From positions 6,140-43,941 of the forward strand of contig JAHDDU010000021.1 in the NCBI GenBank assembly GCA_020629175.1: a stretch of 37,802 bases of DNA, read 5' to 3'. Origin of the DNA: Flavimaricola sp. (GTDB lineage Bacteria; Pseudomonadota; Alphaproteobacteria; Rhodobacterales; Rhodobacteraceae). A model generated the notes under the pieces. The model ran no database searches. It had not been told where the DNA came from and was given only the letters and a program-made list of their open reading frames with translations. Below, in pieces: positions 1-9,073 of the stretch. The position numbers and the translations under genes were made by a program. The number at the start of each line of letters is the position of its first letter. Position 1 is the stretch's first letter.

Positions 1-1
1 C

Positions 2-2380
2 ACCGTCACCGACGATTCGCCAGACAACGCCGAAGCGGAGGAAGAGCCCGTTTTCTCCTCCCGGGTTCGCGCTCAACGGGATGCAAAGAATGCCGATGAT
101 GCTCCGACAGCTGCCCAAGAGCCCGCCAAAGACCTTGCAACTCCGCTGACAACCGCCAAGAGCCGGATCACACCGATGGCGGACGGCGAAAAGGACGTAT
201 TGGCCACTGATACGCCCGACACGCTGCCTGATGTGCCCGGGCCTGATCTTTCGCGCCCGCGCACTGTGCCGCAACAGGTGCCACCCCGCCTCGCGCCTGG
301 GACGCCCCCGCCTGCTGTGGCCGAGCGCCTTGCGCGTATTGCCGCCCGCAGCACGCCGCGCGCTTTGCCAGATGATGATCTGCCACCCGCGCCGCCCATT
401 CGGCCCGCAACTATGGGCGAAAATGCTGCAGCACCAGCGCCACCCATTACGGGCAAGCCCAAGACTGCGGCCGAACCCAAGGCGCTGGCGGCCTCTCTCA
501 AGCCTGCTGCTGCCGGTTCCACCTCAGGCGGGTTCGCCAGCCGCAGAAAACCATCCGCGGCACCTGCCCCAAGCTCGGCTCCGGCGGCCAAACCCGCGGC
601 GGCGGCTGCCAAAGCCGTGCCATTTGGCGAAACGCAGACGCGCTCTGGGACGGGCAAACCGCGCTTTTTCCTGCTGATCCTGATCGCGGTTTTGCTGTTG
701 TTCATGGCAGTCGTCTACGCATGGGCCACCGTTTTTCCCGAAGGCCGCATTGCTGGAGTCTTCGGCGGCGCTCAATCGCCAGACCCAATCACGATCAGCG
801 CGCCCAGCGACAGCACACCGCTGGAGCCGCTCGAGGCTCCAGACCAGTCGAACCCTGATCTCCTCCTCGTGCCCACGGATCAGAGTGGGGCGGACGCGCC
901 GAACGTGCTCCAGCCTGAACAATTGTCCCGTATCGAGCCAAACTTTGACGCTCCGCTGGATGATGCAATCACCGCCCTGCCCGACGCAGCCCCTCAGGAA
1001 GAGGTGGTCCAAACGGACCCGGTCGTCACGCCTACAACGCCTCCCGGTACGGTACTCAGCCCTGCTGAAGCCGATAGATTCTACGCCGCAACCGGGGTCT
1101 GGCTCCGCGCGCCGCGCCTGCCGCTTTTGCCAGAGGCCGAAACGCTTGACCTTGCCTCTGTGACGGCAGCGGACGCAGTCCCCACCGATCGGACGGCTGC
1201 CGAGCTGCCGACGTTAGGCACCGTGATCCCTGATGTCGTCTTGGCCACACAGCGCAACCCACCCTCTGCCGATACCGTATTTGCCCGCGACGATCGTGGT
1301 CTCTTGCTCGCGACAGAGGCAGGCACACTCACGCCGTACGGGATGCTGATCTACGCAGGTCAGCCTGCCGTCGTCCCACCGACCCGCCCTGGCACGGTTG
1401 CTCCAGAGCCGGAAATCGCCGAAGCGCCCGCAACGGATCCTGCCGCGCCATCGGTTGAGGATGTTGCAGCGGTCGCAGCGCCCGAGGTCACGGACGAAGA
1501 CGCCGTGACTGCAACACTCGAAGCGCTCATCGCCGAAGCTGCATCTCCGGCGCCGGTTGAAACACCAGTTGTCGCCGAGGCAGCCACCCCACCGGCCCTT
1601 GATGACCAAGGCTTGACCATCGCCACCGCCGAAGGCGCGCTGTCGCCCGATGGCATCCTGATCTTCGCGGGCGCTCCTTCTGTGGTCCCACCCACGCGGC
1701 CCGGTACAACGGCCCCGGCCATCGAAACCGGTACTGCAACAGCAGGGGGTGTGACCCTCGCAGCGTTCCGCCCATCGGCACGTCCCACATCGCTTGATAT
1801 TCCGGCCACGGCGATCCCGCTGCCTGCCTACACCGGCCAGCGTCCCGTCCTCCGCCCGGCGGGCTTGGCCCCCGCAGCCCAACCCGTCATTGACGACACC
1901 ACCGTGGCCGCCACGCTTGCAGCAATCGTTGCCTCCGCGCCCGATCCGCTCGCCACCGCCACGGCCCGCGCGGTTGACCGGACGACGACACCCGAAACAC
2001 GCCCGCGCAACTTTGCCCGTGTGGTCGCGGCCGCACAGGCCCGTCAGGCCTCTCTGGCCTCAACTCAGCAGGCCGCTGCAACCACCTCGTCCCAGCCCGC
2101 CGTCGTCTCTTCGGCCGCCGCACAGCCCACCGGGCCGATCCCGCGCAACGTTGCCGCCGCCGCAACCATTGAAAGCGCCATCAACCTGCGCGAAATCAAC
2201 CTAATCGGCGTCTACGGTCGGCCCAATAATCGCCGCGCTTTGATCCGACTGGCCAATGGGCAATTCGTCCGCGTGGGTGTGGGAGACTCTCTCGACGGTG
2301 GCCGCGTGACCGCCATCAGCGATAACGTCATCAACTACGTCAAACGCGGCCGCACCATTGCGCTTGGCGTTCCGGGCTAG
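2..2380 (+). CDS. Large Ala/Pro-rich single-pass membrane protein, 5' end outside window
   Basis: The frame is open from the first bases, so the true start lies upstream; 792 residues are visible. A low-complexity Ala/Pro-rich stretch precedes one strong hydrophobic segment at about 665-736 (FFLLILIAVLLLFMAVVYAW), followed by a long acidic Ala/Pro/Thr region. This suggests a cytoplasmic N-terminus, one membrane pass and a periplasmic C-terminus. A 39-residue module occurs twice (1289-1405 and 1601-1717), each containing VVPPTRPGT. The last 65 or so residues form the only compact domain: LIGVYG, RALIRLANG and VGVGDSLDGGRVTAI resemble the PilP/GspC-type fold of pilus and secretion assembly proteins. 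That resemblance is my inference. Its TAG stop shares the CTAG tetranucleotide with the stop of the convergent gene. The specific function is unknown. Confidence 0.85.
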   Translation, partial: TVTDDSPDNAEAEEEPVFSSRVRAQRDAKNADDAPTAAQEPAKDLATPLTTAKSRITPMADGEKDVLATDTPDTLPDVPGPDLSRPRTVPQQVPPRLAPGTPPPAVAERLARIAARSTPRALPDDDLPPAPPIRPATMGENAAAPAPPITGKPKTAAEPKALAASLKPAAAGSTSGGFASRRKPSAAPAPSSAPAAKPAAAAAKAVPFGETQTRSGTGKPRFFLLILIAVLLLFMAVVYAWATVFPEGRIAGVFGGAQSPDPITISAPSDSTPLEPLEAPDQSNPDLLLVPTDQSGADAPNVLQPEQLSRIEPNFDAPLDDAITALPDAAPQEEVVQTDPVVTPTTPPGTVLSPAEADRFYAATGVWLRAPRLPLLPEAETLDLASVTAADAVPTDRTAAELPTLGTVIPDVVLATQRNPPSADTVFARDDRGLLLATEAGTLTPYGMLIYAGQPAVVPPTRPGTVAPEPEIAEAPATDPAAPSVEDVAAVAAPEVTDEDAVTATLEALIAEAASPAPVETPVVAEAATPPALDDQGLTIATAEGALSPDGILIFAGAPSVVPPTRPGTTAPAIETGTATAGGVTLAAFRPSARPTSLDIPATAIPLPAYTGQRPVLRPAGLAPAAQPVIDDTTVAATLAAIVASAPDPLATATARAVDRTTTPETRPRNFARVVAAAQARQASLASTQQAAATTSSQPAVVSSAAAQPTGPIPRNVAAAATIESAINLREINLIGVYGRPNNRRALIRLANGQFVRVGVGDSLDGGRVTAISDNVINYVKRGRTIALGVPG
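1289..1717 (+). repeat. Duplicated 39-residue module within the membrane protein
   Basis: Two in-frame copies lie at 1289-1405 and 1601-1717. They read DDRGLLLATEAGTLTPYGML then IYAGQPAVVPPTRPGTVAP, and DDQGLTIATAEGALSPDGIL then IFAGAPSVVPPTRPGTTAP. The bases have diverged more than the residues, so this is an old duplication kept at the protein level. Confidence 0.85.
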
Positions 2381-2709
2381 GCGCGCGCTCGCGAATTTGG
2401 CGTCAGATGCGCGAAGGCGCCATCACCGTAGCTCTTCCGCACGTTCGAAATCACCACGTGAAAGCCGCTGTACCATTCCTGATAGCGACGCTTGGCCTCA
2501 AGGTGCTTGGGGTGTGCTGAAAACTGTCGCAACGCGTCGGCGTTCTGCCAGTAATAGATCGAATTCCGCCGGACACCATCCGCAGATTGCCAGCTCTCTT
2601 TGCCAACAAACCCTTCAATTTCGTCAGCAGCTGTCGCGATCAACGCATCAAGCGCGAGAAATTCTTCGGTCGCATCCTTGGTCTCAAAGATAAATTGCAC
2701 AGACATCAT
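2377..2709 (-). CDS. Antibiotic biosynthesis monooxygenase-type (ABM) protein
   Basis: This 110-residue protein has the size and pattern of the dimeric alpha+beta ABM fold: an early beta strand (VQFIFETK), a helix rich in Ala and Leu, a W/Y-rich core (SIYYWQNADALRQFSAHP) and a final helix with a YQEWYSGFHVVIS strand. Family members include small monooxygenases and heme-degrading enzymes, but many have no known substrate. The frame stays open upstream to a GTG at 2820. I chose the ATG at 2709 because AGGAG precedes it by about 10 bases and the conserved fold begins there. It is convergent with the preceding membrane protein and divergent from the DUF4329 gene. The substrate is unknown. Confidence 0.8.
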   Translation of the reverse strand: MMSVQFIFETKDATEEFLALDALIATAADEIEGFVGKESWQSADGVRRNSIYYWQNADALRQFSAHPKHLEAKRRYQEWYSGFHVVISNVRKSYGDGAFAHLTPNSRARA

Positions 2710-2807
2710 CAGCGCTTCACTCCTACGTTCGACTAGAGCCCTGAGCATAGGTCTGCGGCCAATGATTTGGTCTTGCAATCCCAAAGTCAAAACAACAGCA
2801 TCTTTGC

Positions 2808-3323
2808 ATGAAACACACACTACTTATCGCACTCTGCAGCGCGACGCCCGCCTTGGCCCAAGACACCGCAGAAGTCACACTCATCAAATCGATCTTTGAA
2901 ACGTTGAACCCCCTCTCCATCGCGGAAAACCGGGAATATTGCGGCTATATCGGGCTGGATGACGCAGGCAATCTCGTCGCCTCTGACCCCACGCCGGGAG
3001 ACGACGCTTCCTGCCTGTCAGACGATCCGGTGGAGATCACCGTCATCACCGCCTCCTACCACACCCATGGCGGCTACGCCGAGGATTACGCCAGCGAACT
3101 GCCCAGCGCCGACGACTACGAAGGCGATGAAGCCGAAGGGATTGACGGCTACGTCGCAACACCCGGCGGCCGTCTGTGGTACATTGATACTCTGGACGAA
3201 ACGGTCAGCCAGATTTGCGGTCTCGGATGTCTTCCGTCGGATCCAAATTTCGTCCCCGGCGATCTCGGGATCATTCAAGAGAGCTACACATACGATGAGT
3301 TCATCGTGAAACTCGAAGAATGA
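2808..3323 (+). CDS. Secreted DUF4329 domain protein
   Basis: This 171-residue protein starts with a clear signal peptide (MKHTLLIALCSATPALA, cleavage before Q18), so it should be exported to the periplasm or outside the cell. The body carries ITASYHTHGGY near residues 82-92 followed by an acidic stretch (DYASELPSADDYEGDEAEG) and a GRLWYID segment. That SYHTHG core with downstream Asp residues is typical of DUF4329, a domain related to JAB/JAMM-like folds and often found at the C-terminus of Rhs-type polymorphic toxins. Here it stands alone with its own signal peptide. Four Cys residues (CGY, SCL, ICG, GCL) could form disulfides. Catalytic activity is not established. It is divergent from the ABM gene, 98 bases apart. 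Confidence 0.75.
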   Translation: MKHTLLIALCSATPALAQDTAEVTLIKSIFETLNPLSIAENREYCGYIGLDDAGNLVASDPTPGDDASCLSDDPVEITVITASYHTHGGYAEDYASELPSADDYEGDEAEGIDGYVATPGGRLWYIDTLDETVSQICGLGCLPSDPNFVPGDLGIIQESYTYDEFIVKLEE

Positions 3324-3348
3324 TCGTCACACATTGCAACGAATTGTC

Positions 3349-3369
3349 AGGGTGGTGAGAGACCGCCCT
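3349..3369 (+). terminator. Hairpin downstream of the DUF4329 gene
   Basis: AGGGTGGT and ACCGCCCT form an 8-pair stem (one G-U pair) around a 5-base loop, 26 bases after the stop. No strong T-run follows, so this may be a weak terminator or only a stabilising 3' structure. Confidence 0.4.
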
Positions 3370-3406
3370 CATTGCGTTTCTGCCGCTGAACTTGCATTTA
3401 GACGGT

Positions 3407-5317
3407 ATGGAGTCCTTCCTTTTCCAAGCCTCAATATACCTCACCGCTGCGGTCCTCGCGGTGCCTCTCGCGTCGCGTCTTGGGCTTGGCTCGGTGCTCG
3501 GGTACCTCGTCGCCGGGGTGGCCATCGGCTTCATCCCGTCCATCGGCTCTGACAACACAGAAATTCAGCACTTCGCTGAATTCGGCGTGGTCATGATGCT
3601 TTTCCTGATCGGGCTGGAGCTTGAGCCACGCGCACTCTGGGATATGCGGCACAGGTTGATGGGGCTCGGCGGGCTACAAATCCTGCTGACCACCGCCGCC
3701 GTCATGGCCGGCGGGATGGCGCTTGGCCTGCCGTGGCAAACGGCGTTGGCGGTCGGCCTCATCTTCGCCCTCTCCTCTACAGCAATCGTTCTGCAAACGC
3801 TGACAGAGAAAGGCTTGATGCAAACCGCAGGTGGGCGGTCGACCTTCTCGGTCTTGCTCAGTCAGGACATCGCCGTCATCCCGATGCTTGCCCTTCTGCC
3901 ACTTCTGGCCCTCGGCTCGGGCGGTGTTATTCTGGGCGATGATGGCTCGCTCACTTTGGCGACAGACGATCATGGCGACGGTGCCCACCACACCCTGAGC
4001 CTGGTTGAAGGACTCCCCGGTTGGGGCGTCACGCTCGTCACCATCGGCGCTGTCATCGCCGTGATCCTCGTTGGCACTTACCTGACGCGTCCGGTGTTCC
4101 GCTACATCCATCAGGCCAACCTGCGTGAGATGTACGTGGCCCTCGCCCTGCTTATGGTCGTGGGCACAGCTGTCCTGATGCAAATGGTCGGCCTTTCGCC
4201 CGCGCTTGGCACGTTCCTCGCCGGGGTTGTGCTCGCCAACTCCGAATTCCGGCACGAGATTGAAAGCGATCTTGAACCGTTCAAAGGCCTCCTGCTCGGT
4301 CTCTTCTTCATCACAGTCGGCGCAGGCATTAACTTTGAAACCTTACTGCGTGATCCAATCACCATCGTGGCCCTGACCGTCGCGCTGATGATCACCAAAG
4401 GCCTCATCCTCTACGGCCTTGGCACCCTCTTCAAACTGCGCGGACGCAATCGCTGGCTCTTTGCACTTGGTCTGGCGCAGGCGGGCGAATTCGGCTTTGT
4501 CCTTACCTCGTTTTCGCTGCAACAGGGCGTCCTTGGACCGGGCCTCTCGGAACGGCTCCTTCTGATCACGGCGCTCTCGATGCTGCTGACACCATTGTTC
4601 TTCATCCTCTACGAACAGCTGAGCAAGCGTTACTCTGACACGTCTGATGATCCAGAAGATGACATCACCGAACAAGGCACCGTTATCATCGCAGGCATCG
4701 GTCGCTTTGGTCAGGTGGTAAACCGGCTCGTTCAGGGCGCCGGGTTCTCAACCGTTGTGCTCGACAGTGATCTGCCTACCATTCAGCGTATGCGCCGCTT
4801 TGGCACAACCGGTTTCTTCGGGGACCCGTCACGCCCTCAAGTTCTGACAAACGCCGGATTGATGGAGGCTTCCACCCTCATCGTCTGCGTCGATGATCGC
4901 GCCACCGCCTTGCGCGTGGTCCGCTACGCCCGCAGGCAGCGGCCGGACCTCCACATCATCGCACGCGCCTATGACCGGGTGCATGTCTACCAGCTCTATC
5001 AGGCAGGAGCGAACGACATCGTGCGCGAGATGTTTGACAGTTCGCTGCGCGCAGGCCGCTACGCGCTCGAACATCTGGGCCTGTCCGGGTTTGAGGCCTC
5101 GCAGGCGGAAATGGCATTTTACCACAACGACCGTGCCGCCGTCCGTGAGCTCGCAGCGCTGTGGAAACCGGGTGTGCCAGTTGAGAAGAACGACGCCTAC
5201 GTAAGCCGCGCCCGCGAGCTAAACCGCGAGCTTGAGACCGCCATCGTCACCGAAACCCGCAAAGCGCGGGATGAAGATGAAGAGCGCCCCGGCTTTCAGA
5301 CCAAAGACGCTCCCTAG
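3407..5317 (+). CDS. CPA2 monovalent cation:proton antiporter, KefB/KefC-like
   Basis: This 636-residue inner-membrane protein has about a dozen hydrophobic segments over residues 1-400, matching the Na+/H+ exchanger fold of the CPA2 family. Family-like motifs include GLELEPRALWD, FALSSTAIVLQ, LLSQDIAVIPML, GTFLAGVVLANSEFRHE and GLLLGLFFITVGAGINF. From about residue 423 a Rossmann TrkA-N domain begins (GTVIIAGIGRFGQVV), followed by a short charged tail. The family exports K+ or Na+ in exchange for protons, and the nucleotide-binding domain gates transport. No KefF/KefG-type partner is nearby, so glutathione control is uncertain. A TTG at 3392 is in frame, but the ATG at 3407 begins the first membrane segment directly. 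The gene converges with cobT, leaving only 10 bases between them. Confidence 0.92.
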   Translation: MESFLFQASIYLTAAVLAVPLASRLGLGSVLGYLVAGVAIGFIPSIGSDNTEIQHFAEFGVVMMLFLIGLELEPRALWDMRHRLMGLGGLQILLTTAAVMAGGMALGLPWQTALAVGLIFALSSTAIVLQTLTEKGLMQTAGGRSTFSVLLSQDIAVIPMLALLPLLALGSGGVILGDDGSLTLATDDHGDGAHHTLSLVEGLPGWGVTLVTIGAVIAVILVGTYLTRPVFRYIHQANLREMYVALALLMVVGTAVLMQMVGLSPALGTFLAGVVLANSEFRHEIESDLEPFKGLLLGLFFITVGAGINFETLLRDPITIVALTVALMITKGLILYGLGTLFKLRGRNRWLFALGLAQAGEFGFVLTSFSLQQGVLGPGLSERLLLITALSMLLTPLFFILYEQLSKRYSDTSDDPEDDITEQGTVIIAGIGRFGQVVNRLVQGAGFSTVVLDSDLPTIQRMRRFGTTGFFGDPSRPQVLTNAGLMEASTLIVCVDDRATALRVVRYARRQRPDLHIIARAYDRVHVYQLYQAGANDIVREMFDSSLRAGRYALEHLGLSGFEASQAEMAFYHNDRAAVRELAALWKPGVPVEKNDAYVSRARELNRELETAIVTETRKARDEDEERPGFQTKDAP

Positions 5318-5327
5318 GGTGGATTCA

Positions 5328-6338
5328 TCACCCGTCGCTGACGCCGGCCTCGGCAAATGTCGCCATGCCCGAATGACAGGCCACCGCTGACTTCAGAATG
5401 TTGATCGCGAGCGCCGCGCCCGAGCCTTCGCCAAGCCGCAGCCCCAGTGATAAAAGCGGCACCTTGCCCATGGCGTCCAGCATACGAGCGTGGGCCCCTT
5501 CCGCACTCAGATGTCCCGCGACCGCGTGATCCAGCGCACCCGGAACTTCGACGTCCAAGCAGGCCGCCGCCGCCGAACAAATGAACCCATCAAGGATCAC
5601 CGGAATGCGGTGTGCCCGCGCCGCAGCAATGGCGCCTGCCATGCCGGCCAACTCCCGTCCGCCAAGGCACCGCAACGCCTCTAGCCCCTTTGCACCGGCG
5701 TGCCGGTCCAAACCCGCGGCCACGACCTCGGTCTTACGGGCCAGACCCGCATCGTCCACACCCGTGCCACGCCCGGTCCAATCCTCCGGCGCACCGCCGA
5801 AATTGGCAGCACCCAAGGCCGCGGCTGAAGTGGTGTTGCCAATCCCCATCTCACCCGTGACCAGAACGTCCGCTTGCGGGTCGACAGCCTCCCAGCCAGC
5901 GCGCAACGCCTCAACCAATTCTGCCTCTGTCATCGCAGGGCCTTCGGTGAAATCAGCCGTCGGCGTTTCGAGCGACAGCGCTATAACGTCCAACTTGGCA
6001 CCAGCCGCTTGGGACAACTGGTTGATAGCGGCACCACCATGCTGAAAATTCAGCACCATCTGCTCTGTCACTTCTGCAGGAAAGGCCGAAACCCCCTTCG
6101 CCGTCACCCCATGGTTTCCCGCAAATACAATGACTTGAGGCGCCGAAATTTGCGGCCGCGCATTGCCGCGCCAAGCGGCATACCAGATGGCCAGCTCTTC
6201 CAACCGCCCCAAGGCCGCAGGCGGCTTGGTCAGCTGCATATTGCGCGCCTCAGCTTCCTCTCGCGCCGCGGCATCCGCCTCTGGAGTGGCCTTCAAGGCC
6301 TCCACAAAACCGTCAATCGAAGTAAATGGTGCGCGCAT
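5328..6338 (-). CDS. cobT: Nicotinate-nucleotide-dimethylbenzimidazole phosphoribosyltransferase
   Basis: CobT transfers phosphoribose from nicotinate mononucleotide to 5,6-dimethylbenzimidazole, making alpha-ribazole phosphate for the lower ligand of cobalamin. The 336-residue length fits the family. Diagnostic motifs are [31 protein letters not shown], the hallmark [27 protein letters not shown], the [13 protein letters not shown] stretch and a C-terminal [14 protein letters not shown]. The frame runs open to 6449, but the extra N-terminus is Cys-rich and unlike the family. I therefore start at the ATG at 6338 ([11 protein letters not shown]). It is divergent from cobS with 71 bases between the starts, a common arrangement for these two steps. 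Confidence 0.95.
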   Translation of the reverse strand: MRAPFTSIDGFVEALKATPEADAAAREEAEARNMQLTKPPAALGRLEELAIWYAAWRGNARPQISAPQVIVFAGNHGVTAKGVSAFPAEVTEQMVLNFQHGGAAINQLSQAAGAKLDVIALSLETPTADFTEGPAMTEAELVEALRAGWEAVDPQADVLVTGEMGIGNTTSAAALGAANFGGAPEDWTGRGTGVDDAGLARKTEVVAAGLDRHAGAKGLEALRCLGGRELAGMAGAIAAARAHRIPVILDGFICSAAAACLDVEVPGALDHAVAGHLSAEGAHARMLDAMGKVPLLSLGLRLGEGSGAALAINILKSAVACHSGMATFAEAGVSDG

Positions 6339-6409
6339 CCTAGCCCCCGTTGTAGAAGTGTTGAAAACCTCATACCGGTCTGACAGCCAAGCGAAAGAGC
6401 ACAAAAGAC

Positions 6410-7186
6410 ATGACCACGCAAAAACACGACACCCCCCCGCTCTTTGCATGGATCGATGTGCCTGCCAGCCTCGGCCTGCTGTCGCGCCTGCCGATCCGCG
6501 TCGACATCGCTGCAGCCTCTGCCCGCGGCCCGCACAGCGCCTGGGCCTACCCGCTTGCAGGCCTCGTCATCGCGTTCTGCGCTCTGGCTCTCACCTCGGT
6601 TGCGCTGTGGTTCGGCCTACCCGCCCCTCTGGCTGCCGCGCTGTTCCTCGCGGCGCAGATCACCCTGACAGGGGCCATGCACGAAGACGGCCTCGCCGAT
6701 AGCTTTGACGGCCTTTGGGGCGGATGGACCCGCGACAAACGTCTCGACATCATGAAGGACAGCCACATTGGCACATATGGTGTTCTCTCACTTGGCGTCT
6801 CAATGCTTGCCCGCTGGTCCGCCGTCACTTTGATCCTCAGCGCTGATGCTTGGGCGGCGCTCCTCGCCGTCGCAGCCCTCAGCCGCGCGGCCATGCCATG
6901 CGTGATGGCGGTCCTGCCCCACGCCCGCTCAAACGGGCTCAGCCATCACGTGGGCCGTCCGCTGCCCATCACCGCGCTCATCGGCGCGGCGCTCGCTGCC
7001 CTCTTCGCCCTCATCATGCCAGACACTCCGGCGCTGCTGCTCATCCTGACAGTCACCGCCACCACCATCCTCTGGGCCAAAATCGCCCAAGCCAAAATCG
7101 GCGGCCAAACAGGTGACATCCTGGGCGCCACACAACAACTCACAGAAGTCACTGCTCTTATGGTGCTGGCCGCCTCTCTCGCCTGA
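6410..7186 (+). CDS. cobS: Adenosylcobinamide-GDP ribazoletransferase (cobalamin synthase)
   Basis: CobS joins alpha-ribazole (or its phosphate) to adenosylcobinamide-GDP, the last assembly step of cobalamin, in the inner membrane. The 258-residue protein has several hydrophobic helices and the family's acidic motif at residues 88-122: [18 protein letters not shown] followed by [18 protein letters not shown]. This is the Mg2+/substrate site. The N-terminus ([17 protein letters not shown]) is also typical. It is paired with cobT, whose product is its substrate or precursor. No cobalamin riboswitch is visible in the 71-base divergent spacer. Confidence 0.95.
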   Translation: MTTQKHDTPPLFAWIDVPASLGLLSRLPIRVDIAAASARGPHSAWAYPLAGLVIAFCALALTSVALWFGLPAPLAAALFLAAQITLTGAMHEDGLADSFDGLWGGWTRDKRLDIMKDSHIGTYGVLSLGVSMLARWSAVTLILSADAWAALLAVAALSRAAMPCVMAVLPHARSNGLSHHVGRPLPITALIGAALAALFALIMPDTPALLLILTVTATTILWAKIAQAKIGGQTGDILGATQQLTEVTALMVLAASLA

Positions 7187-7193
7187 CCCCCGG

Positions 7194-7215
7194 CTTCATC
7201 TGACCAGATAAACTC
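7194..7215 (-). repeat. Copy of a dispersed intergenic repeat
   Basis: On the minus strand this reads GAGTTTATCTGG then TCAGATGAAG, and it differs at one base in 22 from a copy at 36956-36977. Related arms lie at 26326-26348 and 26473-26495. It is followed by a GC-rich block (7216-7238) with GGAGG/CCTCC dyad arms, between the convergent cobS and FG-GAP genes, so it may double as a terminator. Confidence 0.6.
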
Positions 7216-7242
7216 CCCCCGGAGGGCCCCGGCCTCCCGTCC

Positions 7243-8426
<1,184 letters not shown>

Positions 8427-8479
8427 TTACGGCATTAGCCGTCGCGGGATGTCTGGCTTGCCGCGACATTTCGCCGTAA
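8427..8479 (+). promoter_or_regulatory. Nested inverted repeat before the lipoprotein gene
   Basis: Outer arms TTACGGC (8427-8433) and GCCGTAA (8473-8479) enclose inner arms GTCGCGG (8441-8447) and CCGCGAC (8461-8467). All 14 pairs are perfect. If transcribed, it would fold into a two-step hairpin ending 10 bases before the ATG at 8490, in the divergent spacer next to the ferredoxin gene. It could be an operator, a 5' leader structure or a terminator. Confidence 0.5.
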
Positions 8480-8489
8480 CACAGGGTCC

Positions 8490-9029
8490 ATGAAGGTTAA
8501 CGTCTCCATTTTTGCGGCCCTCGCCCTTTCGGCCTGTGCCCGCTTGCCTGTGGTTGAGGATGTCTTGCCCCCGCGCACAATCCTGCCCAGCGCAAACATC
8601 GAGCTTGGCGCAGACGGCCGCTGTTTTGCCGCCCAGCGCACATCAGACCCCGTGTTTGAGACGGTCACAGAACAAGTAGAGGTCGTCCCCCCGGTGCGGG
8701 ATGCGAACGGCACCATCATAACGCCTGGCGTCTTCCGCGAGGAACCCCGCGCCCGCGTCGCCACCCCCGCCCAGCAATCACGCTTTGAAACGCCTTGCCC
8801 GCAAGTTCTGACCGAAGAATTCACCGCAAGCCTCCAGCGTGCGCTCGCTGTGCGCGGCCTCTATGACGGCCCCATCACAGGCGTCTACGATCAACGCACC
8901 GGCACCGCGGTTCGCAGTTTTCAGGACATCAATAGCCCTATCCTGTCGATCGAGGCGGGCCGCCGTCTGGGGCTGATTCCGCTGTCCGCAGCACAGCTCG
9001 AGGAACTATCCACCCCCACAAACGACTAA
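8490..9029 (+). CDS. Peptidoglycan-binding-like lipoprotein
   Basis: This 179-residue protein has a lipoprotein signal (MKVNVSIFAALALSACARLP, with LSAC as the lipobox), so Cys16 should be lipidated and the protein anchored in the envelope. The C-terminal third carries a peptidoglycan-binding-domain-like helix pattern: LQRALAVRGLYDGPITGVYD, then QRTGTAVRSFQ. This is the usual PG_binding_1 signature of L-x-G-YdGp-tG-yd-t--Av--fQ. The middle region (VTEQVEVVPPVRDANGTIIT) is not recognised. It probably binds cell-wall peptidoglycan without being an enzyme, as no catalytic motif is seen. It is convergent with the protease gene across a hairpin. Confidence 0.8.
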   Translation: MKVNVSIFAALALSACARLPVVEDVLPPRTILPSANIELGADGRCFAAQRTSDPVFETVTEQVEVVPPVRDANGTIITPGVFREEPRARVATPAQQSRFETPCPQVLTEEFTASLQRALAVRGLYDGPITGVYDQRTGTAVRSFQDINSPILSIEAGRRLGLIPLSAAQLEELSTPTND

Positions 9030-9049
9030 GGGCGCTCCAAAGAGCGCCC
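9030..9049. terminator. Hairpin between convergent lipoprotein and protease genes
   Basis: GGGCGCTC (9030-9037) and GAGCGCCC (9042-9049) form a perfect 8-base-pair stem with a CAAA loop, starting right after the lipoprotein stop. There is no long T-run on either strand. Its position suggests a bidirectional terminator. Confidence 0.6.
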
Positions 9050-9073
9050 CAGCCAATCACGTTTGATCGCCGC

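Noticed and set aside
73..705. A 210-codon Ala/Gly-rich open frame antisense to the first membrane protein
   Set aside because: Low-complexity shadow of the Ala/Pro-rich coding strand, which itself has a coherent membrane segment.
2377..2380. Opposite-strand stop codons sharing CTAG between the first two genes
   Set aside because: CTAG encodes TAG on both strands, so this compact convergent end needs no special explanation.
6339..6409. Possible cobalamin riboswitch between cobT and cobS
   Set aside because: Seventy-one bases are too few for the aptamer, and no B12-box-like segment was seen.
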